Numbered from the stretch's first letter, positions 13,348-21,895 are shown. The stretch: 40,969 bases of DNA from a virus (IMGVR_UViG_3300021076_000379:1-40969); one strand, 5' to 3'. The notes: generated from the sequence alone by a model not told the origin. Numbers and translations are program-made.

Positions 13348-13394
13348 CCACTCTCTTTAGACTCGGCAACAGACTAGAGAGAGTGGTTTTTTTT
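13348..13394 (+). terminator. Strong intrinsic terminator
   Basis: CCACTCTCTTTAG pairs with CTAGAGAGAGTGG in a 13-bp stem with one G-U, a 13-base loop, then eight T (13387-13394). It ends the plus-strand tRNA transcript. On the minus strand the stem is followed by A, so it is one-directional. It abuts the stop codon of the convergent gene at 13393. Confidence 0.9.
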
Positions 13395-13614
13395 ATTCCT
13401 CAATATTAACTTCACTCTGCTGGTCAATATCTATGTAATCGTAAGTCATAGTTAAATGTTTTTCTTTATTCTTTCCACATCTCCGACAACAATATAATAA
13501 ATTGTCATAAGCTACTATAAATGTGGACGGATCGTTTAGATCTGCATATATTTTCATCCTACGAAACCCTATGTTCTTCCATTTGTGTCCTAAGAAGAGG
13601 CATTTCCAATTCAT
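13393..13614 (-). CDS. Small zinc protein of the regulator operon
   Basis: A 73-residue protein opening MNWKCLFLGHKW, followed by strands (STFIVAYDNLLY) and YCCRRCGKNKE. Cys4/His at the start and CCRRC later make one likely zinc site; phage proteins with 'C.LFGHKW...CxxCG' are common. The ATG at 13614 overlaps the upstream stop (ATGA). Function unknown. Confidence 0.65.
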   Translation of the reverse strand: MNWKCLFLGHKWKNIGFRRMKIYADLNDPSTFIVAYDNLLYCCRRCGKNKEKHLTMTYDYIDIDQQSEVNIEE

Positions 13615-13811
13615 TCTTCCAACTTTTCCTGAGATTCCGCATCTTCTTCTAACTTGAATGGCAAACTGCGAATCAATCGCTTCACTCTCCACAATTCGTT
13701 ATCCAACGCGATTAGACGCCCTCTGAGCTCGTTATTTAAAAAAGTGACCCAGATAGCCAGACCAAACATTTCTACCACTAAAGTGCCCATAAAAAACGTT
13801 TCATACGACAT
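13611..13811 (-). CDS. Small membrane protein with charged tail
   Basis: A 66-residue protein: one N-terminal membrane helix (FFMGTLVVEMFGLAIWVTFL, residues about 6-25), then a charged helical cytoplasmic tail (ELWRVKRLIRSL, EEDAESQEKLEE). It overlaps the HTH gene by 11 nt, sharing its ribosome site. Possible roles include superinfection exclusion or lysis control; nothing decides between them. Confidence 0.6.
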   Translation of the reverse strand: MSYETFFMGTLVVEMFGLAIWVTFLNNELRGRLIALDNELWRVKRLIRSLPFKLEEDAESQEKLEE

Positions 13812-13986
13812 TCTTTCTCTCCATTTTCATATACCATTCAAGGCGTTGTTCCATCTTCTTACTTTTGTAGACCCGGGTGACGAAGTGCGACAGCGTATAC
13901 TGGCTGACTCCTATGTCGACCGCGACTTGCTTTTGAGTTAACTTGTGCTTCTTGCGAAAGTCCCTCAATTTTTCTATGACATCCAT
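13801..13986 (-). CDS. Small HTH regulator (Cro/CI-like)
   Basis: A 61-residue protein whose core, FRKKHKLTQKQVAVDIGVSQ then YTLSHFVTR, is a classic XRE-type helix-turn-helix. AAGGA precedes the ATG at 13986. The open frame continues upstream but lacks a start signal. It is divergently transcribed from the ERF recombination genes across a 74-nt intergenic region, the usual place for its operator. It may switch between the leftward and rightward promoters. I call it Cro-like because of its size. Confidence 0.75.
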   Translation of the reverse strand: MDVIEKLRDFRKKHKLTQKQVAVDIGVSQYTLSHFVTRVYKSKKMEQRLEWYMKMERKNVV

Positions 13987-14012
13987 ATTTTCCTTGTTGC
14001 TAAATTCTATAA

Positions 14013-14041
14013 ATTGTACACTATTGGGGTATATGAAACAA
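14013..14041 (-). promoter_or_regulatory. Promoter of the HTH regulator operon
   Basis: On the minus strand: TTGTTT, a 17-base spacer, TACAAT (14018-14013). Transcription would start near 14006, 20 nt before the regulator ATG. The same 74-nt interval must hold the rightward promoter for ERF, so the operator of the regulator is probably here. Confidence 0.5.
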
Positions 14042-14060
14042 ACTAAAACTTGGAGAGAAA

Positions 14061-14666
14061 ATGTATACTTATAACAGTTCTGATATTTCTGAATTGATGA
14101 AAGCCTTAATGGCTGCCGAAGATGAATTTGAGTCGATCCAGATGACAAAGACGGGTCAGGCTGGTTCATTCAAATTCCATTATGCTGATCTAAAGGAATG
14201 CTTTAGAGCAACCAAACCTGCTCTTAAAAAACATGGTCTTAAATGTGTAGGAGTATTTTCTACTATAGGAGATGTATTGCATCTTTCATTAGTATTGACA
14301 CATGCCGCTTCTGGTCAATGGATGAAGTCTACGATGCCAATCACGCCAGCTTCTAATTCCCCCACAGACTTGGGTAAATTTATTACTTACATGCGACGCT
14401 ACATGTATGTCACATTGCTTGGAGTCGTCAGCGATGAAGATGTAGAAGGGGATGCCTTGGATGCGGTTGAGGCCAAGAAGTCCGATAACCGATTGATCAG
14501 CAAAGACCAATGTGATGAGTTAACGAACTTAATCCTTAACTCTGGAAGAACAGTTCAAGAAGTCTTAGACAAGCACAAGATAAAATCATTGGACTCCATC
14601 AGCGAGAAAACCTATAAATCATGGGTTCAATATCTATCCAAAGGGAGCTCAGATCATGCAAGTTAA
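14061..14666 (+). CDS. ERF-family single-strand annealing protein
   Basis: Phage recombinase that anneals complementary single strands made by its partner exonuclease. The 201-residue protein has ERF family features: an early helix SELMKALMAAEDEFESI, FKFHYADLKECFRATKPAL, the LVLTHAASGQWM strand and DLGKFITYMRRYMYVTLLGV. DEDVEGD follows, then a variable C-terminus. GGAGAG precedes the ATG. It overlaps the YqaJ exonuclease gene by 11 nt, a typical pair for phage DNA recombination and circularisation. Confidence 0.88.
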   Translation: MYTYNSSDISELMKALMAAEDEFESIQMTKTGQAGSFKFHYADLKECFRATKPALKKHGLKCVGVFSTIGDVLHLSLVLTHAASGQWMKSTMPITPASNSPTDLGKFITYMRRYMYVTLLGVVSDEDVEGDALDAVEAKKSDNRLISKDQCDELTNLILNSGRTVQEVLDKHKIKSLDSISEKTYKSWVQYLSKGSSDHAS

Positions 14667-15540
14667 CATAGTTCAAGGAACTCCTGAATGGCACAGTTGG
14701 AGGCAAAGCGGTATTGGTGCTTCAGACGTAGCAGCGATCATGGGTATCAGCCCATGGCGTACCGCGATCGATGTATTCAACGACAAACTTGGCCTCAAGG
14801 AAGCATATTCCACGTCTGGGATGGCGCGTGGGAACAAATATGAAGAAGAGGCCTTTGAGGCTTACAAAGTTACATTTAAATATTCTACGCCTTATATCTT
14901 TGAGAGGTCCCCGTGCTTTTGTAGCGATGAATTATCATGGGCTATCGCTTCTCCAGACGCTTGGGAAATCGTCGATCGCTTATTGATAGAGATAAAAGTT
15001 CCCTCAGAAGAAGTGTATGAACATCACAAATCCGGAATGATAGCCCCCCATTATATGTCACAAGTGCAGTGGCAACTTTTTGTCACGGGATTCGATGTCT
15101 GTCACTTCGTGGTTTACTCTCCAGAGAAAAAAGAATACAAGATTTCTGTCATTCAGCGTGATGATGCCTATATTGCTACTGTTTTGGAAAAGGCAGCCAA
15201 GTTCTGGGATGGAGTGTGTAACGCAAGGGCTCCTGAGTCAGATAAACCCCAATACATCACTCTAGAAGACCCACAACTGCATCATTTGGCTTATGACTAT
15301 AAAGAGATGGCTAAAGAATCGAAGCGATTGGATAGGGAATTAAAGGCCTTGCGTGAGAAAATCATAGAATTCGGTGACGACAGCAATTTCCGTGCTTATG
15401 GAATCAAGGCGACATGGAACAATCCACGATCATCTTATGACATGCAGTCCATGAAAGATGATGGGATCGATATTGAGAAATATAAAAAATCTTCCGGCAA
15501 ATCCGGATATTATACATTAACTTTGGAGAGAGATGATTGA
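14656..15540 (+). CDS. YqaJ / lambda-exonuclease-family nuclease
   Basis: A 294-residue 5'-3' exonuclease that should work with the ERF protein. N-terminal GTPEWHSWRQSGIGASDVAAI is diagnostic of YqaJ nucleases. The catalytic Asp is in SPDAW and the ExK in LLIEIKVPS; APHYMSQVQWQLFVTG supplies the conserved Gln. The C-terminus (KRLDRELKALREKIIEFGDD) is helical. Length fits the family. It lies 11 nt inside the ERF end, so both are translated together. Confidence 0.92.
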   Translation: MQVNIVQGTPEWHSWRQSGIGASDVAAIMGISPWRTAIDVFNDKLGLKEAYSTSGMARGNKYEEEAFEAYKVTFKYSTPYIFERSPCFCSDELSWAIASPDAWEIVDRLLIEIKVPSEEVYEHHKSGMIAPHYMSQVQWQLFVTGFDVCHFVVYSPEKKEYKISVIQRDDAYIATVLEKAAKFWDGVCNARAPESDKPQYITLEDPQLHHLAYDYKEMAKESKRLDRELKALREKIIEFGDDSNFRAYGIKATWNNPRSSYDMQSMKDDGIDIEKYKKSSGKSGYYTLTLERDD

Positions 15541-15694
15541 ATTAGTGTTTGCTATAGGTATATTTTTCAGCCCAGCTATTGACTATTCATTACTTTTAGA
15601 ATCTCATTATGAGATTGAGGTCAAAGAAGAGATAGAAACAGATGAAGATCGAGATGATGAATATGTCGATTGGACTTTTTGTCCATGTGTCTAG
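15533..15694 (+). CDS. Hypothetical 53-residue protein, hydrophobic start
   Basis: The ATG overlaps the end of the exonuclease gene by 8 nt and has GGAGAGAG before it. The protein starts with a hydrophobic stretch (MIELVFAIGIFFSPAI), continues very acidic (KEEIETDEDRDDEY) and ends WTFCPCV. Its stop overlaps the convergent fibre gene by 4 nt. It may be membrane-anchored; function unknown. Confidence 0.6.
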   Translation: MIELVFAIGIFFSPAIDYSLLLESHYEIEVKEEIETDEDRDDEYVDWTFCPCV

Positions 15695-17049
15695 ATCGAA
15701 TCTATAATCCACCAATTAATAGTAGAGGTGTCACCAGTAACGATGGCACCTGTGGCGTCCACGGAGTCGATAATGAATTTCGAAGCATCTGATATAGATC
15801 CAACTTGAGGGATACCAGCTGCTGTACCAGCTCCAACCGCACGTGTTAAAAAGATAAAGCTAGAAGTTTGCACCGCTGTGGTATCCACCGTTACAGTTCC
15901 CGCAACCAAAACGGCTTGGCCGGCTTTAGCGTTAGTTCCTGTTGAAACTTGGATGGAGGTCCCCACTGTTGCCAGTATCAATGTGCCATTAACTGCTAAA
16001 GACTTATCAGAGTTGAACGAAGCACCTGTTGCCATCGTCCCTCCAGATAGAATATTGACCAATAGTTGAGAATTTGTATTGTCAATCGGCATGCAAGCCA
16101 GTTCGCAATACAATTGGGTGTCGGGAGGACTTGTAGGGCTTGATGAACCGAATAGCAATGATGTGTTGCTACTAGTGGGTGGTGATCCAACATTATTTCT
16201 AATCAATATAGCTACGGCTTCGCCTGGGTCTTGCGCATTAACCGTCAGCATACATAGATGCGTCGTATCTGGATTAAATGAATTCCCTGGAGGATTCACA
16301 ACCAGCGGTTCAAATATTTGGAACCCTTCATTGGAGTTAGGTGAAGCACTAGAGTCATTATAATTGATTTGCATCATCTTTGTTGGCGTTCCAGAACCTG
16401 TATCGGTGACCTGAAATGACATAGATCCAGGCATTGATGCAGCTCCGGGAGCTCCAGCAACTGTGGTTTGGATTGTACCAGCTAATTGGTAGGCTGCACC
16501 ATCATATCCAGAGAATTGAATATTTCCTATAACGTCTCCCGAGTCTACTATTACAGGAGTTCCTGTAGACCCCCTAGATCTTAATAAATTCAATGATGAA
16601 CCATTAGCGGGCGTCGCATTGGATTGGCTAGAGGAGATATTCCCATCAAAGGTGAAATCCCCTGTGAATGGAGAAGCCATATTATATGTTACAGTATTAG
16701 CCGTGCCAACTGCAGCAATTCCATTCCCATCAGGAAGATTCACATTAGACATTGCATCTGGAAGGACGGTTACTTGATCCGGAGAATCCCCAACTGTAAA
16801 TTGAGAAATAGGAGAGGTAGTCGCGCCTCCCCCTTCTTGTTCCCAGTTAGCTAATAAAGACCCTTGCATACTCGAAAAGCTTGTGAGAGTAAATGTCGTA
16901 TTAGCTGTAGTATTGATCCACTTTTTGCCGATGGGGTAGATGTTATCGCCCGGTCCTGGATCACGTTTGAGAACCTGAGGAATTTCCACATTCTCGGGAC
17001 GAGTTCCGATTGCCACTCCGTAGACGTTACCACCGGTTGGATAGCTCAA
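15691..17049 (-). CDS. Large member of the paralogous tail-fibre family
   Basis: A 452-residue beta-rich virion protein. Its N-terminus (RPENVEIP, IYPIGKKWIN) and C-terminus (VTVDTTAVQTSSFIFLTRAV) match the three 144- to 146-residue proteins at 20566-21895. About 300 residues of Ser/Thr/Gly-rich sequence are inserted between them. It probably attaches to the tail by the shared module and presents a receptor-binding insert. The start is TTG at 17049, overlapping the upstream stop (TTGA). Last gene of the fibre operon. Confidence 0.7.
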   Translation of the reverse strand: MSYPTGGNVYGVAIGTRPENVEIPQVLKRDPGPGDNIYPIGKKWINTTANTTFTLTSFSSMQGSLLANWEQEGGGATTSPISQFTVGDSPDQVTVLPDAMSNVNLPDGNGIAAVGTANTVTYNMASPFTGDFTFDGNISSSQSNATPANGSSLNLLRSRGSTGTPVIVDSGDVIGNIQFSGYDGAAYQLAGTIQTTVAGAPGAASMPGSMSFQVTDTGSGTPTKMMQINYNDSSASPNSNEGFQIFEPLVVNPPGNSFNPDTTHLCMLTVNAQDPGEAVAILIRNNVGSPPTSSNTSLLFGSSSPTSPPDTQLYCELACMPIDNTNSQLLVNILSGGTMATGASFNSDKSLAVNGTLILATVGTSIQVSTGTNAKAGQAVLVAGTVTVDTTAVQTSSFIFLTRAVGAGTAAGIPQVGSISDASKFIIDSVDATGAIVTGDTSTINWWIIDSI

Positions 17050-17570
17050 TTTAGCATGCTCCCTGTAAAATACGTGATTATAGGAGATGTATTTCCCATA
17101 ACCGAGACTGAATCTGTTATTTGTCCATAAATAGTGAGATCGATCTTACAAGTATCCCCGGAAGACATCGCAGTTATAATACTTCCGCCTAATGTGAATC
17201 CATTGACAGAAGCTGCTGCCGTGGTACTGATACTGTTGCTGAAGTATTGAGCTGAAGTAGTATTTATGACAGCTATCACTGAAGTTGCTGATGTAAGTGT
17301 CCCGGAGTCTAGAGTTATTCCCCAAGAGAATAAATAATTCCCTGACGCTGGCGCAGTATAAACGCCTCCTGTAATCGTTCCAGCCTGATTAAAATTCACT
17401 TGATCAAACGGTATTGTAAACAGGGTGCCGCTGCCTGTCACATTGCTGAGAGTTGTGGATAGACAACAATTAAAACATGGTTGCTGAGCGAGGTTAATCA
17501 CGCCCGCAGAAGATATGACTAAACTTGAGTTCGGACCTAATTGATTATTTGAAGAATTATTGGTTGCCAT
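17046..17570 (-). CDS. C1q-like fibre protein
   Basis: A 174-residue protein. The segment FDQVNFNQAG, then GGVYTAPASGNYLFSWGI, matches the C1q/TNF jelly-roll signature (F.....N..G..Y.AP..G.Y.F), with a preceding CFNCCLST. C1q-like knobs form trimers and bind receptors; in phages they sit at fibre ends. The polar N-terminus (MATNNSSNNQLGPNSS) is probably the anchor. The call is by motif only. Confidence 0.65.
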   Translation of the reverse strand: MATNNSSNNQLGPNSSLVISSAGVINLAQQPCFNCCLSTTLSNVTGSGTLFTIPFDQVNFNQAGTITGGVYTAPASGNYLFSWGITLDSGTLTSATSVIAVINTTSAQYFSNSISTTAAASVNGFTLGGSIITAMSSGDTCKIDLTIYGQITDSVSVMGNTSPIITYFTGSMLN

Positions 17571-17586
17571 TTTTTCCTTTTAAGTA

Positions 17587-17604
17587 GGGGGTTTTTACAC
17601 CCCC
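17587..17604. repeat. GC-rich hairpin between fibre genes
   Basis: GGGGGT-TTTTAC-ACCCCC, a perfect 6-bp stem, lies in the 54-nt gap between two minus-strand fibre genes. No T-run follows on the minus strand. It could stabilise mRNA ends or cause partial termination so that fibre proteins are made in different amounts. Confidence 0.5.
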
Positions 17605-17624
17605 AAACATAACACCGTATTTAA

Positions 17625-18911
17625 CTAAACAATGTCGATATTTCCTTGGACTCCGGATGGAGCAACCCATAGAGTATCTGCCACTGCATTGACTGCATAG
17701 AAACCATCTGTATTATTGGTAGAGGCCAAGCTTCCTCCAGCACCTGGTGTAGAAGATAGACTTCCAATCTGCACAGATTGACTTGGGTCATTCTGGATCA
17801 AACTCCAACCAGAACCTGTCGATAGACCAGCAATCGCGAAAGATGTACCTTCAGCTGCACTTGTTGGAAGAGTAAACGCTACTCCTCCTGTAGCTGCATT
17901 AGCGAAGTATCCATGTCCATTAACGATTGTCTGTGTAGCGCCTGTTACGGTTGACCATACTAAAGGAGCCACTGGCATTGCTACGGATCCTAAAGCACCT
18001 GCTGAGCTAATTGTTACTAGTTCAGGAGATGCGACTGAAACTCCGTATACCCCTGTTGCTACGATACCCGCAGAACCTGAATTAAGGGTCAAGCTAGCTG
18101 CCCCTGAAGTAGAGCCGACGGTCACGGCATTAGCAACAGCACCATCAGCGATATGGACTACTTTAGCATTTGTTGCGCCTGTAGCGATATTAACAGTGGT
18201 AGCGCCAGAACCAGTACCCACATCAACGATATTCGTCGCAGATGAAGCGCCGAGAGTAATCGTACCGGATTGAGATGTGCCTCCGATTGTGATCGTTCCA
18301 GCAACTGTTGAAGCACCGATCCCATAAGTAGATGCACCAACGCCATCTAAAGAGAAATTCCCGGTACCAACTTTGAGAGTTAATGCAGAACTACCAGTTG
18401 TGTTACCGATAGATGTTGCGTAATCAGTTGCAGATACGTTGATCTGAGTGATTCCCTCGCCTGTCATCCCAGCTTCATAAGTGAGAAGATTGGCAAATGT
18501 TTTGGCCCCAGCTAATGTTTGAGTTGTTGTACTAACACCTCCTGGATGTGTACCATCAGCAGGCTGCATATTAAGAACGTTAGAGGCTAAAGATAGACCG
18601 TCTGCGTTTGGTGTTGATCCAAAAGCTCCTAGAGAAAGAAGATCACCTGAAACAGATAAGTCAATTCCACCAGCTGTATTGGTAATGGTAACGGAACTAT
18701 CTGCCGAAAGAATGTTTGCTAGAACAGGTGTGGCGCCAGTAGAACCAATGACCAACTGACCGTTGGTTGCTACACCTAAATCGACTACCGTATTGGAAGG
18801 GCCTCCCAACAAGGTAGAATATTGATCGATAACTGATCCAGAAAAGGTTCCTGCACCGTCAAACGATACGACCCCTGCCGCTTGTAAATTTAAACTGTTA
18901 TTTACTGCCAT
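17625..18911 (-). CDS. Tail-fibre protein, Gly/Ala/Thr-rich repeats
   Basis: A 428-residue beta-rich protein, starting MAVNNSLNLQAAGVVSFDG. The middle repeats short 'G(A/T)..I.(V/I)G..' units (TYGIGASTVAGTITIGGTSQ, then TITLGASSATNIVDVGTGSG), as in fibre shafts. The C-terminus has VNGHGYFANAATGGVAFTLP and a segment SFAIAGLSTGSGWSLIQND. The latter recurs in the 403-residue fibre (YYRIVGNSSNGWALNINAGQ), a shared head domain that also appears in other aquatic phage fibres I recall. Virion tail-fibre or adhesin. Confidence 0.7.
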   Translation of the reverse strand: MAVNNSLNLQAAGVVSFDGAGTFSGSVIDQYSTLLGGPSNTVVDLGVATNGQLVIGSTGATPVLANILSADSSVTITNTAGGIDLSVSGDLLSLGAFGSTPNADGLSLASNVLNMQPADGTHPGGVSTTTQTLAGAKTFANLLTYEAGMTGEGITQINVSATDYATSIGNTTGSSALTLKVGTGNFSLDGVGASTYGIGASTVAGTITIGGTSQSGTITLGASSATNIVDVGTGSGATTVNIATGATNAKVVHIADGAVANAVTVGSTSGAASLTLNSGSAGIVATGVYGVSVASPELVTISSAGALGSVAMPVAPLVWSTVTGATQTIVNGHGYFANAATGGVAFTLPTSAAEGTSFAIAGLSTGSGWSLIQNDPSQSVQIGSLSSTPGAGGSLASTNNTDGFYAVNAVADTLWVAPSGVQGNIDIV

Positions 18912-18941
18912 TTTTATAATCCTTAAGTTGTTAAGAAATGT

Positions 18942-20153
18942 TTATGAGTAACCAATATTCCCCATATTAGAGATCACTTGAAATCCTGTATTTGGGACTA
19001 CACATAGCAATTCTATGCAATCACCTTGAAATGCAGACGCTAATTGAGAAACTGCTGTGACATCTCCATATTGAATATATTGACCCGCATTTATATTGAG
19101 TGCCCATCCATTGGAAGAGTTCCCTACAATTCTATAATAATCTCCGAAGTTAGCAGACGTAGGTAATGTGAAGATGATCTCTTCGTCAAAATTGCTAACA
19201 TATCCTGTATTCGGGGCCAACGTAATATCTGTTGATACGTTCACCCATGTGAAAGCACCCGATCCAGTGGCAGTAATTGTAATAGCGTTAGCACTTGGGG
19301 TTATGGAAATTCCAGTACCTGCCGTTAGAACGGCTGTCCCGAGTTGATCAGACGCCTCGACTACCACATTAGCTGTGTTTAAGTTAACGCCATCAATACC
19401 AGAAATATATGCTGCCTGTAGTTCAAGCGTGTCTGTGCCTGTTCCTCCACCTATACGAAGGGTGTTGTTTTCACCTGAGACGCCATAATTATTAATTATG
19501 ATGTTGTTAGATTCAGCGGAGTCATATTCATACGCCGAATAATAACCGAGCGCAATATTGTAATTTCCTGAGATAATGTCTTCAAGAGTTCCGATACCGA
19601 CGGCCGTGTTATAATTCCCAGTGGTTAAATCTTCGAGAGATTGGCTTCCTATGGCAGTATTTTCATTTCCAACAGTTAGGGCATATAAAGCTCCATATCC
19701 AACTGCAACGTTATCAGCAGAGTTACCTAGATTAGAAAAGACATATGTTCCGATTCCAGTATTGACACTTCCTGGAGTTCCCACTACTCCACTATATTGA
19801 CCCAAGATTGTGTTCTCATTTGCGTCACTTAAATTTAGAGTAGAGATAGTCCCAGAGTTTGCAAAGGCTACGGATGAGCCACAATTAAGAGCCGCTTGGT
19901 CAGCATAGATCGTGATATCTGGTCCCGCGATACTACCAGAGTCACCATTTATGGTTGCTCCAGTGGATGATCCCGTGATCGTTAAGGTATATGTACCGGC
20001 GTTTCCAGACGTGCTTATTCCACTAGCGCCTATAATATTTATATCGCCCGTAGCTGGATCAGGTGGCACAGGTACATCATCATTGCCAACCACGAATAAT
20101 ACCGGCTGGGCCGATGGATTTACATTTTCCTCATAAACACCCGACTGTGACAT
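18942..20153 (-). CDS. Tail fibre with trimeric-adhesin-like repeats
   Basis: A 403-residue protein. Residues about 135-215 carry repeats of the form N(T/V)A(I/V)G.G.L..L..G: NVAVGYGALYALTVG, NTAIGSQSLEDLTTG, NTAVGIGTLEDIISG and NIALGYYSAYEYDS. Such repeats occur in YadA-like head domains and in several phage fibres, and form trimeric left-handed coils. The C-terminal domain (GFYV-like strand, GNSSNGWALNINAGQ) matches that of the neighbouring 428-residue fibre. It is probably a trimeric receptor-binding fibre. Confidence 0.72.
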   Translation of the reverse strand: MSQSGVYEENVNPSAQPVLFVVGNDDVPVPPDPATGDINIIGASGISTSGNAGTYTLTITGSSTGATINGDSGSIAGPDITIYADQAALNCGSSVAFANSGTISTLNLSDANENTILGQYSGVVGTPGSVNTGIGTYVFSNLGNSADNVAVGYGALYALTVGNENTAIGSQSLEDLTTGNYNTAVGIGTLEDIISGNYNIALGYYSAYEYDSAESNNIIINNYGVSGENNTLRIGGGTGTDTLELQAAYISGIDGVNLNTANVVVEASDQLGTAVLTAGTGISITPSANAITITATGSGAFTWVNVSTDITLAPNTGYVSNFDEEIIFTLPTSANFGDYYRIVGNSSNGWALNINAGQYIQYGDVTAVSQLASAFQGDCIELLCVVPNTGFQVISNMGNIGYS

Positions 20154-20162
20154 CTATACTCC

Positions 20163-20495
20163 TTATCCTGAATACCAGTAAGAAAGAACAACAATACCCT
20201 TAGTGGGTGGGGCATCATAAGGATCAACCCAGAGTCCATAACCTGCAGGAATTTCACATGTATTAGGAGTTCCTTTATTGGTTCCAACATCCAAAAGTAG
20301 AAATCCTCCTGGAGGAAGCATGAAATTTGATTGAATACCATCTTGAGAGCAAAACAAGAACACGTCGGTAAAGTTTTGAACCAAATAGATACGAGCTGGG
20401 AAATTCAAAATCCCTACGAACGTAAGTCCAGATTCTCCCACATCTATTCCATTAATAACTGAAATTCCATCTGGTACAAGTCTGACGCTTTCCAC
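20163..20495 (-). CDS. Hypothetical 110-residue fibre-locus protein
   Basis: A compact beta-rich protein (FVGILNFPARIYLVQNF, MLPPGGFLLLDVGT, GYGLWVDPYD). GTG start with GGAG upstream. Placed between fibre genes, it may be a fibre cap, a connector or a chaperone. No family recognised. Confidence 0.6.
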   Translation of the reverse strand: MESVRLVPDGISVINGIDVGESGLTFVGILNFPARIYLVQNFTDVFLFCSQDGIQSNFMLPPGGFLLLDVGTNKGTPNTCEIPAGYGLWVDPYDAPPTKGIVVLSYWYSG

Positions 20496-20565
20496 GAAAA
20501 CTCCTTTAATCTAAGGTGACTTGACTATATCCAATAAAAAATTTTATATCTATCAAATTAAAATT

Positions 20566-21000
20566 TCAATTTACTACCATGTAAGACACGGTTGAGGCAT
20601 CCGTTCCACTGAAAGAATCAATGGTAAAAGTGCCTGGACCGCTAATTGAAACAGAGATATCGCTAGTATTAACTGGATTCAACTGACTGATTAGGATAAC
20701 AGATGTATCTACAACCGTTGGATCATTAACCGTAATTGCCCCTCCGGACAGCGTAGCAGTGCCTACAGAAGCGACATAAAAATTTATTTTGTTCAAAAGC
20801 AACCAAAAGGCTTTTTGAGAGGGCGCAAAGCTAGTCATCGACGTTAATACATATTCTTGATTGGTGATATTGTTAATCCATCTCTTCCCAATAGGATAGT
20901 CTGTGTCACCTGCATCTGGAGATCGCATACTGACAACAGGGATTTCTATATTTTGAGAATATGAACCAAAACCCTGGGTATATACAACTGCACCTGTCAT
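20566..21000 (-). CDS. Small tail-fibre paralog A
   Basis: A 144-residue protein of the local fibre family. The N-terminal module is AVVYTQGFGSYSQNIEIPVV..DYPIGKRWINN; the C-terminal module is ATLSGGAITVNDPTVVDTSV, ending TVSYMVVN. The order module-spacer-module is shared with 21009 and 21455 and with the ends of 15691. Tandem copies separated by only 8 nt suggest recent duplications and different receptor specificities (inference). Confidence 0.65.
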   Translation of the reverse strand: MTGAVVYTQGFGSYSQNIEIPVVSMRSPDAGDTDYPIGKRWINNITNQEYVLTSMTSFAPSQKAFWLLLNKINFYVASVGTATLSGGAITVNDPTVVDTSVILISQLNPVNTSDISVSISGPGTFTIDSFSGTDASTVSYMVVN

Positions 21001-21008
21001 TTTTTCTC

Positions 21009-21446
21009 CTAATTGATGACCATATAATAATATGTACTGGTGGCGCCTGATCCTCCACCGGCGATTTCAAAAGATCCATTGGTCACATTCGTGACATAAG
21101 CGGCACCATTCCCATTCCATATCGCAGCCGAGATGAAAATTACAGATGTTGAGATGACAGCGGGATCGTCAACGGTTATAGTGCCGTTTACCAGAGGAGG
21201 TGCTATGCCTGCTGAGGCCACATATACATTCCCTCCCGCCAAAAATAACCATGTCGAAGCAGTCGTTCCTTGAGAAGATATTAAAGAAGTTAACACGGAT
21301 TCCGAAGAATCTGAACTATTGATCCATCTTTTTCCAATTGGATATAGAAGATTACTTATGTGCGGAGGTCCAGGGGAAATAACTGGGACTTCTACACTTT
21401 CTGGTCTATTCCCGAAACCTTGAGTGTTTAAAACTGCTCCTGACAT
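21009..21446 (-). CDS. Small tail-fibre paralog B
   Basis: A 145-residue protein: AVLNTQGFGNRPESVEVPVI, LYPIGKRWINSS, then GTITVDDPAVISTSVIFISA and a final TSTYYYMVIN. It is a close sibling of paralogs A and C. GGAG-type sequence precedes the start (AGGAGA..ATG region). Confidence 0.65.
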   Translation of the reverse strand: MSGAVLNTQGFGNRPESVEVPVISPGPPHISNLLYPIGKRWINSSDSSESVLTSLISSQGTTASTWLFLAGGNVYVASAGIAPPLVNGTITVDDPAVISTSVIFISAAIWNGNGAAYVTNVTNGSFEIAGGGSGATSTYYYMVIN

Positions 21447-21454
21447 GCGATCTC

Positions 21455-21895
21455 CTAGGGGTTAACAACTACATAAAAGAAACTCGATGAGTCTCCGCCA
21501 CTACTACTTTGTATTATAAATTGTCCATTTGTAATCGAAGAGGGCGCGACTGCTACTAACCCAAGACTTCCTGAGAAAAATGTATAGGTGAGAAAGACTA
21601 GAGAGCTGGACGTAATTGCAGTATTCATAATAGTTACGGATCCCCCCGTCAATGTAGCCGATCCCTTCGCTACAATGGAAAATCCCGACAAACTAATCCA
21701 GTTGGCTGTTTTCTCCAGACGCGAATACGAAAATGATAAAAGAGAAAAAACTTGATTAGATGCCTGATTGACCCACCTCTTTCCAATGGGATAATTCAAA
21801 TCGTTCTGCGTTGGATTTCTAGTGTCGATCTGTGGGACTTCCACGTTCTCTGCTCGTGATCCGAGAGCTTGGGTATATAGCATGGCGCCGGACAT
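21455..21895 (-). CDS. Small tail-fibre paralog C, first of the locus
   Basis: A 146-residue protein: AMLYTQALGSRAENVEVPQI, NYPIGKRWVNQASNQ, SATLTGGSVTIMNTAITSSS, ending FFYVVVNP. As the first minus-strand gene after the plus-strand island, it needs its own promoter in 21896-21985, which is AT-rich, but I see no clear one. AGGAGA precedes its ATG. Confidence 0.65.
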   Translation of the reverse strand: MSGAMLYTQALGSRAENVEVPQIDTRNPTQNDLNYPIGKRWVNQASNQVFSLLSFSYSRLEKTANWISLSGFSIVAKGSATLTGGSVTIMNTAITSSSLVFLTYTFFSGSLGLVAVAPSSITNGQFIIQSSSGGDSSSFFYVVVNP

